Below are positions 13,620 to 24,461 of a stretch of DNA of 57,636 nt, piece after piece. The DNA lies in contig MVBO01000095.1 of assembly GCA_002261195.1 (NCBI GenBank), forward strand, positions 1 to 57,636, given 5' to 3'. The DNA is from Bifiguratus adelaidae. Lineage: Eukaryota; Mucoromycota; Endogonomycetes; Endogonales. The position numbers were made by a program, and so were the translations under genes. The number at the start of each line of letters is the position of its first letter. Position 1 is the first letter of the stretch. The notes beneath the pieces are model-generated. The model ran no database searches and was not told the DNA's origin. It saw nothing but the letters and a program-made list of their open reading frames with translations.

Positions 13620-16416
13620 TCATGACCTTGGTGTCATTTCTATACCCTGGTCTTTGGCTCTATCCAATCCTTCCGTCACTTTCTCGCGAATCATCCGCGA
13701 TCCCTCATTGTACACCACATGTCCGACCCGCATGACCGGGCCCGTCAAATTAAGACCCCATATGAGGTAGCCGGTGCTGCCAAAGATGATGAAAAGCATA
13801 AGATAGAGGGGTGAAGTGACAATAGTGATGAACTCGTTCCATCCTAGGACGACCAAGAGGACGACCACCCAGTACGGGACCTTGGCGGTGGTAGCGACCA
13901 CGGAACGCTTGGCCTCAAGGTAGAAGGCATCGGATTCGCGTTTGAATCGGGTGCTGATCTCCCTTTGCTTGGCTTCGCTCAGGATATCCAACGTGGCTCC
14001 GAAATCAAAGTTTTCATCGTTGGCTATGCTAAAATCGGCATCTTCATCTTTCAGGGCAATATGAGAGAAGAGTGGCAGTAATTGCAGGGTCTGAGAGCTT
14101 GGTTGAGCAACATGAAAACAGATGCATACAACTCATTCACCTCACTTCTGGCCCGTTGAAAGTGACCATCGATGTCATCTTCTGGTTTCCAAACTCGCGG
14201 AAGACCTTGATCATCGTATCTGAATTGCTCTTCAAACCGAGTGCGCAGCTTCAATAGAAGCATGGCATCGGCAGTTTCCTCATCAACCTTCTTGCGCAGT
14301 AGTTTCCAACTACGGCGCTCCATGCTCAGTACGGCAACGTCGAGCTCATCGTTTGACGAGTTGAAAGATTTCGCACGCTGAATTAGACTATCCCGACCAC
14401 CCTCGATCGCATTGCGAAAGATGACAATAACTTTATGCCACATGTCTTGCGAAGGTTGATTGAGGGCGAGAGAGATTGGTTCGGCAATGGACCGCTCCAG
14501 TTGCTTTTCCAGTTGCTTTTCTGCTTTGCGTAATTCGGCTGTGCGGGCTTCCATCGCTCTTTCCTCAATCTCGCTCTCCAGTTGTTGCTGTTCATTGGCG
14601 AATTCCCAATCTGTCTCTGGCAACTGTATAGCTTTTGCAACCTCCACGAAATAGTCTATGGCCTTTTCTCGCGTCACCTTCACCACTTCGACAAAATTGT
14701 AGGAATGGCCCTTCAAGTCCGTTGTGAGCTTATCGGTAAAAAGTTGCATCGCTCGCTTATGCGCATTCCGTAGTTGCATGCTGAAGTAGCCAAATAATTG
14801 CGTGTTGGCATTGGCAAGCAACTCTTGTCGCTTGCGTTTGTAGACTTCCGGATGATATCGTGAGGCGTCCTTATCAAACAATTTTAATGCCTCCGTGCGA
14901 GCAGATGACATGATTGAGCCAAGATCCGCATTCACATCGCCGTTCTCCAATAGTCTTCTCAAGTCTGCAAATTGGCCAACAAAGGTTGCCAAAACCGCCT
15001 AATCGAAATGACTAAGTAACAGGTTGTCATCGCAAATATGCCCAGAAACTCACGCTCGCAATCTCGTCGCACCGATACTGGGCCAACAATTCTTGCTGGG
15101 TGGGCAGATCAAGGTCCTTATTGGACATGATCTTCTCCTGTAATTCAGGTTCAGCGCCTGCATATCATCATCTCATGACTCTGCAGCACGTACCCAAATG
15201 CTGGAGCAGTAAACATGCAAGCCGTCTGCCGGAACGCGGCGACTGTAATTGGGTTGAAAAACAAAATTGGGATCCTTTGGCTCAGTGAATCTACAGAAAC
15301 GCGTGAATCTCCGTTCCTCTACGTGACATACGAAAGCGGAACCTACCGAGTGCGCAACTTGGCCACCTCATCATCGAATTTCTCTGGCATCAGAATTTTG
15401 TGGGGAAGAGTCGTGTACATGAAATCAAAGTAGTCGGTGATTTTACAGTCTTCAAGGCCTTCCGGCTGCGGTCATGGAGTCAGAAAGGGCATTGTTATCT
15501 CTCAATCGACTGTTACCTTGCTCAGACTATACCATATCCGTTCCAAGTCTGTTTGTAACGTCGCCTGAAGGTTGGATAACGGTGTCGTACCCACATGATC
15601 ACGAATGACAAACAACAAAAGAGTCTTCTCTTGGCTATAAAAGGCGAGTGAGTATGGTCATATAAGTAAGCGCACCATTCGCACTCACTTCTTCTGTGCT
15701 TGAAACAATTGCAAATTCACTTCAAAGACCGTTTTAAGCAGACCCATGTTGGCGCCCTGATATAATCCCACTTGGTGCTCCCAAAGATTGACTAAGATGA
15801 CTTCACTGGTTGCCAAAGAAAACAAGGCACTCTTGCGTTCAAAATCCTGATCTTCTCCCCGTTCTCTGCCATCTGTGCCTTCCACATCCATAATGAGCAC
15901 ATTCATGCCTTGTCCTCGCGAAATCCAGATGCCTTTGGTTGTCTGTTGTCTTCTGGACTCATCCATCACGTCAAATTGTGTTCCAAACAATCGATTAAGT
16001 AGTGTACCTGTCCCATAATCAGCGTTGTATAGATCGTCCACAGGCTTACAAACTTACTTTTGCCTGTGCTTTGTGACCCAAACACAGCGACCATGTTATA
16101 GTTAAATCCCGCTTGGTCCAACTTCCATTGAGCCATGTATTGTGGCATATCCGCTCTAAAAGTGACGTGAGCACGAACGTACCGTGTGATGTACGCAGGA
16201 ATAGACTTACGTGAAAGCTTGCTCTTCATTGACAATCTGTAGCTGTGGTAGCTGCTCTTTTTCAGTTTGAACAGCAGTCGCTGGCTGTGCCGGCTGCACG
16301 GAAGTAGACATGACTGACGTAGGGGTAGATGGGTGTTCTTGTTCAAGATGCTCGTTTTCAATGGTGACAAAGTCTTGTTCAGGAGATGGGATTGGCCTTT
16401 CTGTGTGTTCTTCCAT
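13620..16416 (-). CDS. SEY1: Sey1 (RHD3/atlastin-like) ER membrane-fusion GTPase
   Basis: Sey1 is the dynamin-like GTPase that fuses ER tubules homotypically. The GTPase domain shows the P-loop GSQSTGKS (split by an intron at about 16020-16065), switch TTKGIW, G3 DVEGTDGRE and the RD motif [12 protein letters not shown] long helical bundle follows (exon 14992-14130). Two close hydrophobic segments near the C-terminus ([16 protein letters not shown] and [19 protein letters not shown]) form the hairpin membrane anchor, followed by a short basic, amphipathic tail. I chose the start at 16416 (MEEHTERP) because family members begin near this acidic stretch. An in-frame ATG at 16503 would add 29 residues. 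There are several short introns. Confidence is high from the motif order. Confidence 0.94.
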
Positions 16417-16556
16417 AGTATAGTCACGCCTGACGCTTCCAGAGAGCTGCGACCAAGTCCTCACGAGACGAGTTCCAAAAGCGCACCAGAACACACGTTT
16501 CAAGCGAATGACATCTCACTAGAATGAATTAATTAAATCATGTACATGGTGATCTA

Positions 16557-19500
16557 CTATGAATCTTCCTCTTTGCCGCTCTCCTTCTTCTCCTCTTCCA
16601 CTTCCATGTGCTGTGTTTCTTCCCTGGGTTGTCCATGCTGAATACTTCTTGCATGAGATAAGGCGCGCTTGTTTTGCTCTTGCGCCAAGAACACCTGATT
16701 GAGTGTGCTGCCTATTAGAATCCAAATGTGGTCACACAATCGGGTGCCATAATCTCCGGTGCCATCTTGCAACATATCCTTGAACGTGTCCTCCTCACAG
16801 ATAGCAACCATATTGAGTGCGATGGATTGTAAACATACCAAAAGGTATCCTTGATAGCCGAGGCCATCCTGCCTGAGATCCAAGAGAGCAAGTTGACGGC
16901 GGCTCTCATTCTTGCCAGCATACATCTTCCAAAGATGGAAAGCCCATGGTGCTCCAGTCGATGCAAAGGCTTGACGCATGATCCATATTTCGCATGACCT
17001 CTGCAGACTATCGATCTGGAAGCGCTCGGATATCGCCAAAAGACCGACAATCTTCTGCCAATGTTTCGGATGCAAAAAGATGCAAGTATCCGCCTCGGTG
17101 ATGTACTCCCGTTTCTGAAGAGTGTCGAGCAAGTCTACGAGCATTCGTAAAGCTTGAGGTTCGACATCCTCCAAAAGGATAATCTTGTCCTCTGACTCTT
17201 TGTAGCTACCACCAAGCATGGCTCCGAAAACAGGGGAGACAGCAGATAATAAGTGGCGAGACGCGCATACTCTGCCTGAAACGCCCGTCTTCCGATCAAG
17301 ACATTCAATTTCGAGTAAGTCGTCCACCTTTTCGTTGCCTTCAGGTGTCGTATGCAGTGACCGCAAGTGATTGTAAAATTGCATCTCTTCTGCTATAGCT
17401 TGCCGAACCATGTCATCCGTTAACTTTCCGTCAAGAGCTTGTTTCCAGTTGGTAGACACTTGCAGGGCGAGCAGCTGAAGTGATTGCGCTGCTGCGACAC
17501 GCCGCGCACGGTTTTGCTCCAGCAGCTGATCTCTTAGGCCATTCTGCGCGCCATTTACCTTCGACGTCGATGAATTAGGGCTTTCTTCGACGGCTTCAAG
17601 CTCAAACATTAGCATTCTGGAAATAACCCCGGCAGGTGATTTTGATTCACATGTCCGCCAAGAGTTCAACTTTTCAGGATTATTTTCAAATGCCATGCCG
17701 AGAAAAGCCTCATGCCAACCATCAATTAACGGTGTTGCATAAGATAAGGCTACCGCAGTGTATTCGTGAAGTCGGACGGCCGATTCGTCGGTGGAAGACA
17801 TCTGATAGTAGTGTCGCAAGCGATGTTGTAGCTGATCGTCCCAAAGGCCTCTGCGAAAGGCTAATGAGTAGTCGACGTTCCGTTCCCTGACGAAGCGTCG
17901 GAACGCACGCGAGAAACAGTCGGCTAAAGCGCATTGACTGGTGAACTCTGTTGCTGTCAAGACGCTGGTGAGGGTGTGAAACACGGAATAAGTCTCTGGG
18001 GCGCCAAGAGGGGTAAGAGTAGCGAGTTCCTCAAAGGGAATTGGTGATTGAATAAGCACCTTCTTGCATTCCTCCGTAAAATCGACGAGCTTCAGGACAT
18101 TGATGGCTTTCATGTCCAACTTGCTGCTTGCTTTCGGCAAAGATGGCTTCTCTCGATTTGCTGAGAAACACCATGGCATCAACATTTTGAGCAGTAACGA
18201 GATGAAGTCCTCCACAGGCGGTGACTTGCTGGCCGTTTTCAACTCGCCGTGAACACCTGTCGTGAAATGCTGAAGACTGTCACGATCGTAAAGAAGCGTG
18301 CCAACGACGTTCAGGCAAGCTTCCAGCACCTGAGATAGAGCCTTGCGTTGTAGTGTGGTCTTGTCATTGCGTTCCAATTCGTTCACACCAAAGGACATCA
18401 GCCGAGAGACAACGTCCACAAGGTGCGGAGATTTTCGCCAGGTCCGCCGCACAACAGCATCGCCTTCCAAAATGTTCCGTATGATCTGCATGAACCCAAT
18501 GACAGTCGCGAGACCGTCCTCGTCGCGTCTGAGAGGTACTTGAACCACATCCCAATCAAGTAAGTTTTCGATTCCGTTGAGATATAGCACGTTGGGTATA
18601 CTCTTTGAAACTTGCTCCAGACTCCAGAATAAGCGCTTTTGCTCGTATGTGGATACGTCGCAATATACCAAGGTGTGCTGTAGCAGATCAATCACACTAC
18701 CCCAAACCTTGTAACTCAGTGGTTGATCCATCTCCTGAAACTCTTGTAAGACATCCGGGTATCCCAGAACAAAGATGGTGATCTTGTTCATCCGACGCAT
18801 GAGATGGTCAAACGCGGTAGGCTTCAACGTGGTCTTCAGCGCCTGACCGTGTTGAAACACCGCAAGAACAAAACGACCGACACCCCGTGAAGCTGATAGG
18901 CGGAGTTCCTTCGGCAGCCGCCGCCAGAGACTGATCAACAAGTCGGAACATGTAACAATAATGGATGGCAACTTTTGCAGAGGTCGTGGCAGTCCGGCCG
19001 GGCCTTGGAACGAATAGCGTGGTTGCATGGTGCGCGAAGCTTCTTTGCGCTCGATTGTGCTCTTTGAAAGGTCATATCTGTCCAGGTTGTCAACGCATAA
19101 AATTCGTAAGAGGAAGCTGTAAAGTGCCGTGAAAAGTGTATCGACTTGTTTGAGGCCTTCGAGTGTGGCATCACGTGCCATCAAAAGTCGGAGATGAGTG
19201 TCGATAACTTGCATCGTCTTCTCAATCGACCGATCCTCCTGGGTATCCTTGCTATTAAAAGCAGTGTTTTGCATCATTTGGATGCTAAAAAGTTCCGCAT
19301 TCTTGACAACTTGCGGCTTCAAGTCGACAATAAATCGATTCTCGTGGTGTAGGCCTTTGAGGAGGAGTAAGCCCAACACACGTAAGAGTCGTTGCTGAGA
19401 CGAGGACCCACACACGCTTGGATTGGTGACGAGTGCTTGCCATGCTGGAAAAATGCAGCGCATGTCCAAATTCCTATCACCCCGATTGCGATGACTAAGT

Positions 19501-20144
19501 GCAGCCAGAAATAGTTCGGCAGCAAAGAGTTGAGGCTCCAAGTCATCTTGCTTCTCCTCGCTGGTTTGCTTGAGCACAGCTGGCAAGTCTGTGAGAACAA
19601 CTGCCAGCGAGCGTAAACCATCATTTGCCATGAAGGGTGGCAAAAGTTGGGCTTGGCGTGAGTAGATGAGCCGTAACGCATATACGCGGACATTGCGCTG
19701 GGGTAAGCTGGCGAGAAATACAACATGCCGCAAGCCGTCAGCCTCCAAAAAGTCTTGCACATCCTTGTCCAAGTTCGCCGACGTAACAGGATGCTGCAAG
19801 ATATAGCATAGACACTTTAGACTGCCTTTGCGAGTCGTGGTGGATGACTTGTCCAAGAGGGCAATCAGATTCCGAATACACGACCTCATATTGACTGCTT
19901 GGGTGGTCCTTGGAGGCTGCTGAAGAACCGACAAGAGAGAGGGGAAGAGCCGCTCCTGAGATGATGAGTCCGACTGCGTAAGCTTGGAGCAAATCTCCTC
20001 CAACTTCATGAGCCATTTGACAGCCTTGGATTCCGTTCGCACAGACGACGTGTTGTATGAACGACTGCTATCTAACCCCTTGACAGGTGAGTGGGTGTAC
20101 TTTGTCCTCTTCGACGCCCTTGGAGACGCTGGGTGTATATCCAT
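16557..20144 (-). CDS. Large intronless armadillo-repeat and BTB domain protein
   Basis: A single uninterrupted frame encodes 1195 aa, unusual next to intron-rich neighbours. Most of the protein is helical and leucine-rich, in the pattern of armadillo/HEAT repeats (about aa 40-900). A BTB/POZ domain follows at about aa 940-1060, including VCASRHLLSAVSPVFGAMLG and then a BACK-like helical part. The tail is acidic and Lys/Glu-rich. ARM-plus-BTB architecture is seen in animal ARMC5, where the BTB recruits cullin-3 ubiquitin ligase to target RNA polymerase II, and in plant ARIA-type proteins. A substrate-adaptor role here is an inference from architecture alone. The start at 20144 gives a short basic N-terminus with an SP-rich segment (KRTKYTHSPVK) that might be a phosphorylation site. 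Confidence 0.8.
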   Translation of the reverse strand: MDIHPASPRASKRTKYTHSPVKGLDSSRSYNTSSVRTESKAVKWLMKLEEICSKLTQSDSSSQERLFPSLLSVLQQPPRTTQAVNMRSCIRNLIALLDKSSTTTRKGSLKCLCYILQHPVTSANLDKDVQDFLEADGLRHVVFLASLPQRNVRVYALRLIYSRQAQLLPPFMANDGLRSLAVVLTDLPAVLKQTSEEKQDDLEPQLFAAELFLAALSHRNRGDRNLDMRCIFPAWQALVTNPSVCGSSSQQRLLRVLGLLLLKGLHHENRFIVDLKPQVVKNAELFSIQMMQNTAFNSKDTQEDRSIEKTMQVIDTHLRLLMARDATLEGLKQVDTLFTALYSFLLRILCVDNLDRYDLSKSTIERKEASRTMQPRYSFQGPAGLPRPLQKLPSIIVTCSDLLISLWRRLPKELRLSASRGVGRFVLAVFQHGQALKTTLKPTAFDHLMRRMNKITIFVLGYPDVLQEFQEMDQPLSYKVWGSVIDLLQHTLVYCDVSTYEQKRLFWSLEQVSKSIPNVLYLNGIENLLDWDVVQVPLRRDEDGLATVIGFMQIIRNILEGDAVVRRTWRKSPHLVDVVSRLMSFGVNELERNDKTTLQRKALSQVLEACLNVVGTLLYDRDSLQHFTTGVHGELKTASKSPPVEDFISLLLKMLMPWCFSANREKPSLPKASSKLDMKAINVLKLVDFTEECKKVLIQSPIPFEELATLTPLGAPETYSVFHTLTSVLTATEFTSQCALADCFSRAFRRFVRERNVDYSLAFRRGLWDDQLQHRLRHYYQMSSTDESAVRLHEYTAVALSYATPLIDGWHEAFLGMAFENNPEKLNSWRTCESKSPAGVISRMLMFELEAVEESPNSSTSKVNGAQNGLRDQLLEQNRARRVAAAQSLQLLALQVSTNWKQALDGKLTDDMVRQAIAEEMQFYNHLRSLHTTPEGNEKVDDLLEIECLDRKTGVSGRVCASRHLLSAVSPVFGAMLGGSYKESEDKIILLEDVEPQALRMLVDLLDTLQKREYITEADTCIFLHPKHWQKIVGLLAISERFQIDSLQRSCEIWIMRQAFASTGAPWAFHLWKMYAGKNESRRQLALLDLRQDGLGYQGYLLVCLQSIALNMVAICEEDTFKDMLQDGTGDYGTRLCDHIWILIGSTLNQVFLAQEQNKRALSHARSIQHGQPREETQHMEVEEEKKESGKEEDS

Positions 20145-21029
20145 TAGAGAAAAACAAAAAGTGGGGCGCAGTAAATTTGAGCGCGTCCAGGGTTTGAGTG
20201 GGAAGGGCGTGAAGCGTCATTGTGGATTCAATGGGGCTTATTCAATACATGGGATATTTTAAGTCTATAACGCTATGTATACTCTCACATTTGGACTCTC
20301 TGCAGTTGTTCGAGGCTTGGTTAATTTTGTTATTGAGTTTAAGCCGGGTAATCAATGGAATTCGGAGTTTGAGGGGGACTCGGTCTTTAGCTGGGATTCG
20401 CCTATTGAACAATTTACAAGAGATATCAGTGACCAAGGCACAGGTGAGACCAAGATTGAATCAACGTTGTCGAGTGATGGACGCACATTGACAGGCACCG
20501 TGGGGATGAATTCCAGAATAAATGTGGGGCAGATGATATCGTGGCACCTTACATAAGCGAGTAAATAGGGATCTGTGGTCGCAAGATGCAAACTTGCATC
20601 CTGCGCGCCGCACGCGAGCAGCGTCGTTACCGGCCCGAAACAAATTAACAATCATTCTGTCCGAATGCTTATGTTAGGGATGATACAGAAAAGAGACGTG
20701 CGACGTCATCAACTGCGCCTTGCAGCAACTGAAGGGCGATACACACAAAACGGCGCGCAGAAATCCATCAATTAACATCACGCATCCTGCATCCTGCAAA
20801 TCAGAACTTCGCTGTGCTAGGATATATGGCCGCTGATAAGTGAATGCCTATCTCACCCATTCACATGCTCAATACACATCTCAAAAGCATTGACAACGTA
20901 CAAGAGCAGCAAGGCGCCTTATCTTCCAGCTTGGAAATTGGACATTTTCATTGTTCTCTGAATCTCTTGTTTTTGCACATTGTATAACCGCGAGGGCTAT
21001 GCCCTCTTCATGACATTGAATGAGGACTT
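20145..21029. promoter_or_regulatory. 885-bp divergent spacer between the ARM-BTB and PHRF1-like genes
   Basis: This is the longest gene-free stretch in the dense part of the window. It must contain the promoters of two divergently transcribed genes. Open frames exist on both strands (for example 20275-20556 plus, 93 codons; 20352-20651 minus, 99 codons), but neither resembles a known family and they overlap each other, so I call no gene. A short imperfect inverted repeat (GATGCAAACTTGCATC, about 20583) and a doubled CATCCTG near 20790 are visible. Just before the PHRF1 start there is a four-codon upstream ORF at 20999-21013, plus further out-of-frame ATGs. Confidence 0.55.
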
Positions 21030-22824
21030 ATGTCTTCTACATGCATTATATGCTTTAATCCTCTACGTACGCTCCACACCTCAGACGGCCATACAGGGTC
21101 GGACGGCGGTGATGACAATGACCGTTCCGAAACGCTATCGGACGTTGTGGAGGACGACGTGGCGCATATTGCATGTGTCCACTTGTTTCATTTGAGCTGC
21201 TTACAGCTATGGACCGAGGTGAGTGTAAGGTTTGCAAAAGGCTCGACTTACTCAACGAGGTGACAGATGTCGACGACGTGTCCGTATTGTCGTCAAGAGT
21301 TTGACACCATCAAGGTCTCGGAGACGGTGGAAGGTAAGTCGGCGCATCTACCACAAAGCTTGACTCAATCATTGTCAGGTGAGATGACTCGAGTGATCAA
21401 GGTGGAGCCCAAGATACAAGCAACGAATGTATATGACGATGGCCTGACAACGTCTTGTGAGGTTTGCGGTTCGGCCGACCGGGAAGATGAAATGCTGCTT
21501 TGCGATTCTTGCGATAGAGGCTTTCAGTAGGTGTCTATGACATGACTTGCATGCACAAAGGCTAATGATGTCCTTCAGCCTGGATTGCGTTCACTTGTCG
21601 CACATTCCCGAAGGTGACTGGTTCTGTCCGGATTGTGCGGACACTGCTTCACAGGATGTTGAGTCTAGATCGAGACAAACGCAGGCAAGCAGATCGAGTC
21701 CAAGCGACCGTGCGCGACGACATGAGGCCCGTGCACGACGTCTTGTCCGTCGCTCAGAGGTGGTCGATCGGCCTTCAAGATCAACGACTAGATCTGGACC
21801 TTCTAATGCCATGATTCGGTCCATCCGGCGTGATATGAGGCGCGAACGTGAAGAACGGGACAATATAGACTGGATCGTTCCTCAAACCGTGGGCGAGCTC
21901 TCCATGGTGAGACTCAATCGAGATCCGCTCGACATGAGAAATCAATTTGGTCAGCCTAGCGAACAATGGACGCGCCCTGGTTATTACAATTCGCGCCGCA
22001 TTCCACGGTCTAGAGCAAAAAGCCCTCAGGAGACGCCGCCGTCTCAACCAAGAGACACCGAAGCAATGCTTTGGCGGCAGCTGGAGCTTGCACGCAAAAC
22101 TCTTCCTAAGAGTACGGATCAGACATCTCTAGTCACCAGTCACCAGCCCAAGCTGAAGTCCTCGACGGCTATGACTCCAGGTCATTTGGATTCGTCCAAG
22201 TCAACCCCACCCGCGAGGTCTTCAATCAACACTTTTCGGCATGCGCCTCTACCAGGACAACCAAATCGTACCATGTCGCATCGCAATCTCCCGGCTGGCG
22301 ACAACCTTCTGGATGATTTGCTGACACAACACCCGCACAAACAGTCGATACGGGCGAATGCGGCGAAACCATCTGGCGGGCGCCCTGTCAATGTATCTTC
22401 CCTTCCGCGGATCCCAAAACGAACTACCGAGCGATCAGCTGAACCTCCTTCCACGGGCGAGAAGCGCAAGGAGCGCGATAGAGAGGATTCATCCCTGTCG
22501 CCATCGCATCGTCACAAACGTGCCCTCACAGAAGACCGAGCAAATACATCAAGATCCGATCCAGCAGTTAATGATGTTCATCGACAAAGCAGGGAAATCA
22601 AGGAGCGCATCACCAAGATTGTGACCAAGCGTCTGGATCCATTTTACAATGCCGGCACAATATCACGAGCCCAATTCAAGGAGATCAATAGAAGCGTTTG
22701 CCATTTTCTCAGAGAGCGGATGCTAGGGTTATTCTTAGATGGTGAGAATGGTGCTTTAATCAGTGAGAAAGAGAGGGAAGACTTACTTAGCCGCATTGTG
22801 GAGCAACGGATAAAAAGACCCTAG
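21030..22824 (+). CDS. PHRF1-like RING and PHD finger protein
   Basis: The first two exons encode a RING finger: TCIICFNP, then CVHLFHLSCLQLW, then CPYC, with a Ser/Asp-rich insert between the first cysteine pairs. The next exons give a PHD finger: CEVCGSADREDEMLLCDSC, then (after an intron) HLDCVHL and WFCPDC. A long basic, disordered region rich in Arg, Ser and Pro follows, and the C-terminus holds a helical module (KRLDPFYNAGTISRAQFKEI). This order, RING-PHD-disordered-C-terminal SRI-like module, matches animal PHRF1, a ubiquitin ligase that binds the phosphorylated RNA polymerase II tail and modified histone H3. Introns lie at about 21219-21266, 21334-21378 and 21528-21578. A role linking chromatin to transcription is inferred from the family. 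Several upstream ATGs may dampen translation. Confidence 0.85.
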
Positions 22825-22879
22825 TTCCAAATCAGGCAATTGACTCCGCATTTGTTTCTTTCTCTATCAGCGAAGCGAG

Positions 22880-24384
22880 ATGGTGTGGCTCAAGACAACA
22901 GCTGCTCTGTTCCTTGTCTTTTCAACTGCGCAAGCTGCCTTTGATGAAGCCAAGGTGACAGAACTCACCTCGGAGAACTTTGCTTCCACCGTTCAAGATG
23001 GACCTTGGTTTGTGGAGATGTATGCGCCTTGGTGTGGACACTGCAAGAATCTGGCTCCGACTTGGAATGAGCTTGGGTACAAGCTGGATGGAGAGATCCG
23101 CGTGGGCAAGGTAGACTGTGTCGAGCACAAGGGTGAGTAATTGGATGTCTTTGGCTTCCATGTACTGACAATTTGGCAAGATATCTGTACAGAGTATAAT
23201 GTACGCGGTTTCCCGACGCTGAAGATGCAAGTGTTCAACAAAGTGTTTGACTGAAAAATACTCATCTATGGCTAGGTTCGTGGACGGAAGCGTGGTCGAT
23301 TATGATATCGGTCCGCGGACGTATGACGCTCTCAGCGCTTTTGCTCGTAATGTCGTCTTGTAAGTACCACAATAACCGGAAATCCTGGCCATGTCGGACT
23401 TTTGACTTACCTCTTATGATTTTGTGGTAGCAACCCTGTCATTGCTGGTGATGTTTACAACGTGAGCGCCGCCGTTCATGAATATGACGCGGCTTTCATC
23501 TATGTTCATGATACTGAGACGGTTCCTGAAGAGGATTTGGTATGTTTTTCTTCATATGAGAGGGCAAATATTGACGGTTTCGGTAGAAAACGCTCGAAAA
23601 GGTCGGTCGAAACTTTTACAACAAGGTCCCTTTTGTCACCACCAACGACAAGCGGGTCATTGAGCAATTCGGTGTTGATAGCTTCCCCACCGGAGTGTTG
23701 GTTCGGGATAATACTCCAGTTATCTTTCCTAGTCGCACTTTTGACGCATCGGTGGCGCCTACCTTGCAAACATGGGTCAACGACAATCGAAATGGAGCTG
23801 TTTTAGAGTTTGCTACCAACATGGAGAAAGTTGCTGCGGATGACGACTGGATTGTCATGGCTATCCTAGATTCGCGCGATGCAAACTACCGACCAAGCAG
23901 AACTAGGGTCAAGAAGATCGCTGCCGAATCCAACGAAGCCCTCGAAAACTTGCCAACAGTACATCCCATGACTTGGACCTACGTGGACTACCGTAAATTT
24001 GGCAACTTTATCAATAGCAAGTACTCCATCAAGGCCAAGCAATTGCCTACTCTGATTGTCACCAAACCTAGACAAGACCTTTTCTACCGAAAAGATGATA
24101 CTGGCAACGTGTTTGACCTGGGGGATTCCTTTGGCATTATTCGTTCTTTGATCGCCATTCAAGGTGGCCGTTATCAACCTGAATCGACCGTCCCATTGAT
24201 GAGACGTCTCTACCAACAATACCAGGAAATCCGCACTGTAGTGGATACCTATGTCTCCTCCACTGCCCTCATTGTCATGCTCTTTATCGTCATCTTTCTG
24301 TTCAATGTCTACAGAAAGAGCAAGGGGAACGATACAGCTGCTGTAGCATCTTCAACAGAAACGGAGGACAAGAAAACGCAATAA
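22880..24384 (+). CDS. TMX3-like transmembrane protein disulfide isomerase
   Basis: This is an ER thiol oxidoreductase of the PDI family. A signal peptide (MVWLKTTAALFLVFSTAQAA) is followed by one thioredoxin domain with the active site APWCGHCKNLAPTW and the cis-proline region VRGFPTLKMFVDG. Two thioredoxin-like domains without CxxC follow, then a single membrane span near the end (STALIVMLFIVIFLFNVY) and a cytosolic tail ending KKTQ. That ending is a textbook KKxx dilysine signal for retrieval to the ER. Topology and single CGHC match animal TMX3 and the yeast Eps1 type. The intron at 23227-23275 is GC-AG (GAT|GCAAGT), required to keep frame. The start is 55 bp after the PHRF1-like stop. 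Confidence 0.92.
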
Positions 24385-24461
24385 GGAAATGAAGTCCATT
24401 GAATGTACAATAGCCGAGTACTAAAATTACCAGCTTGTCCCCTCTTCTAATCATACACCGC

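Noticed and set aside
20275-20556. 93-codon plus-strand frame as a gene
   Set aside because: No recognisable family, and it overlaps an equally open frame on the other strand. Kept only as an observation.
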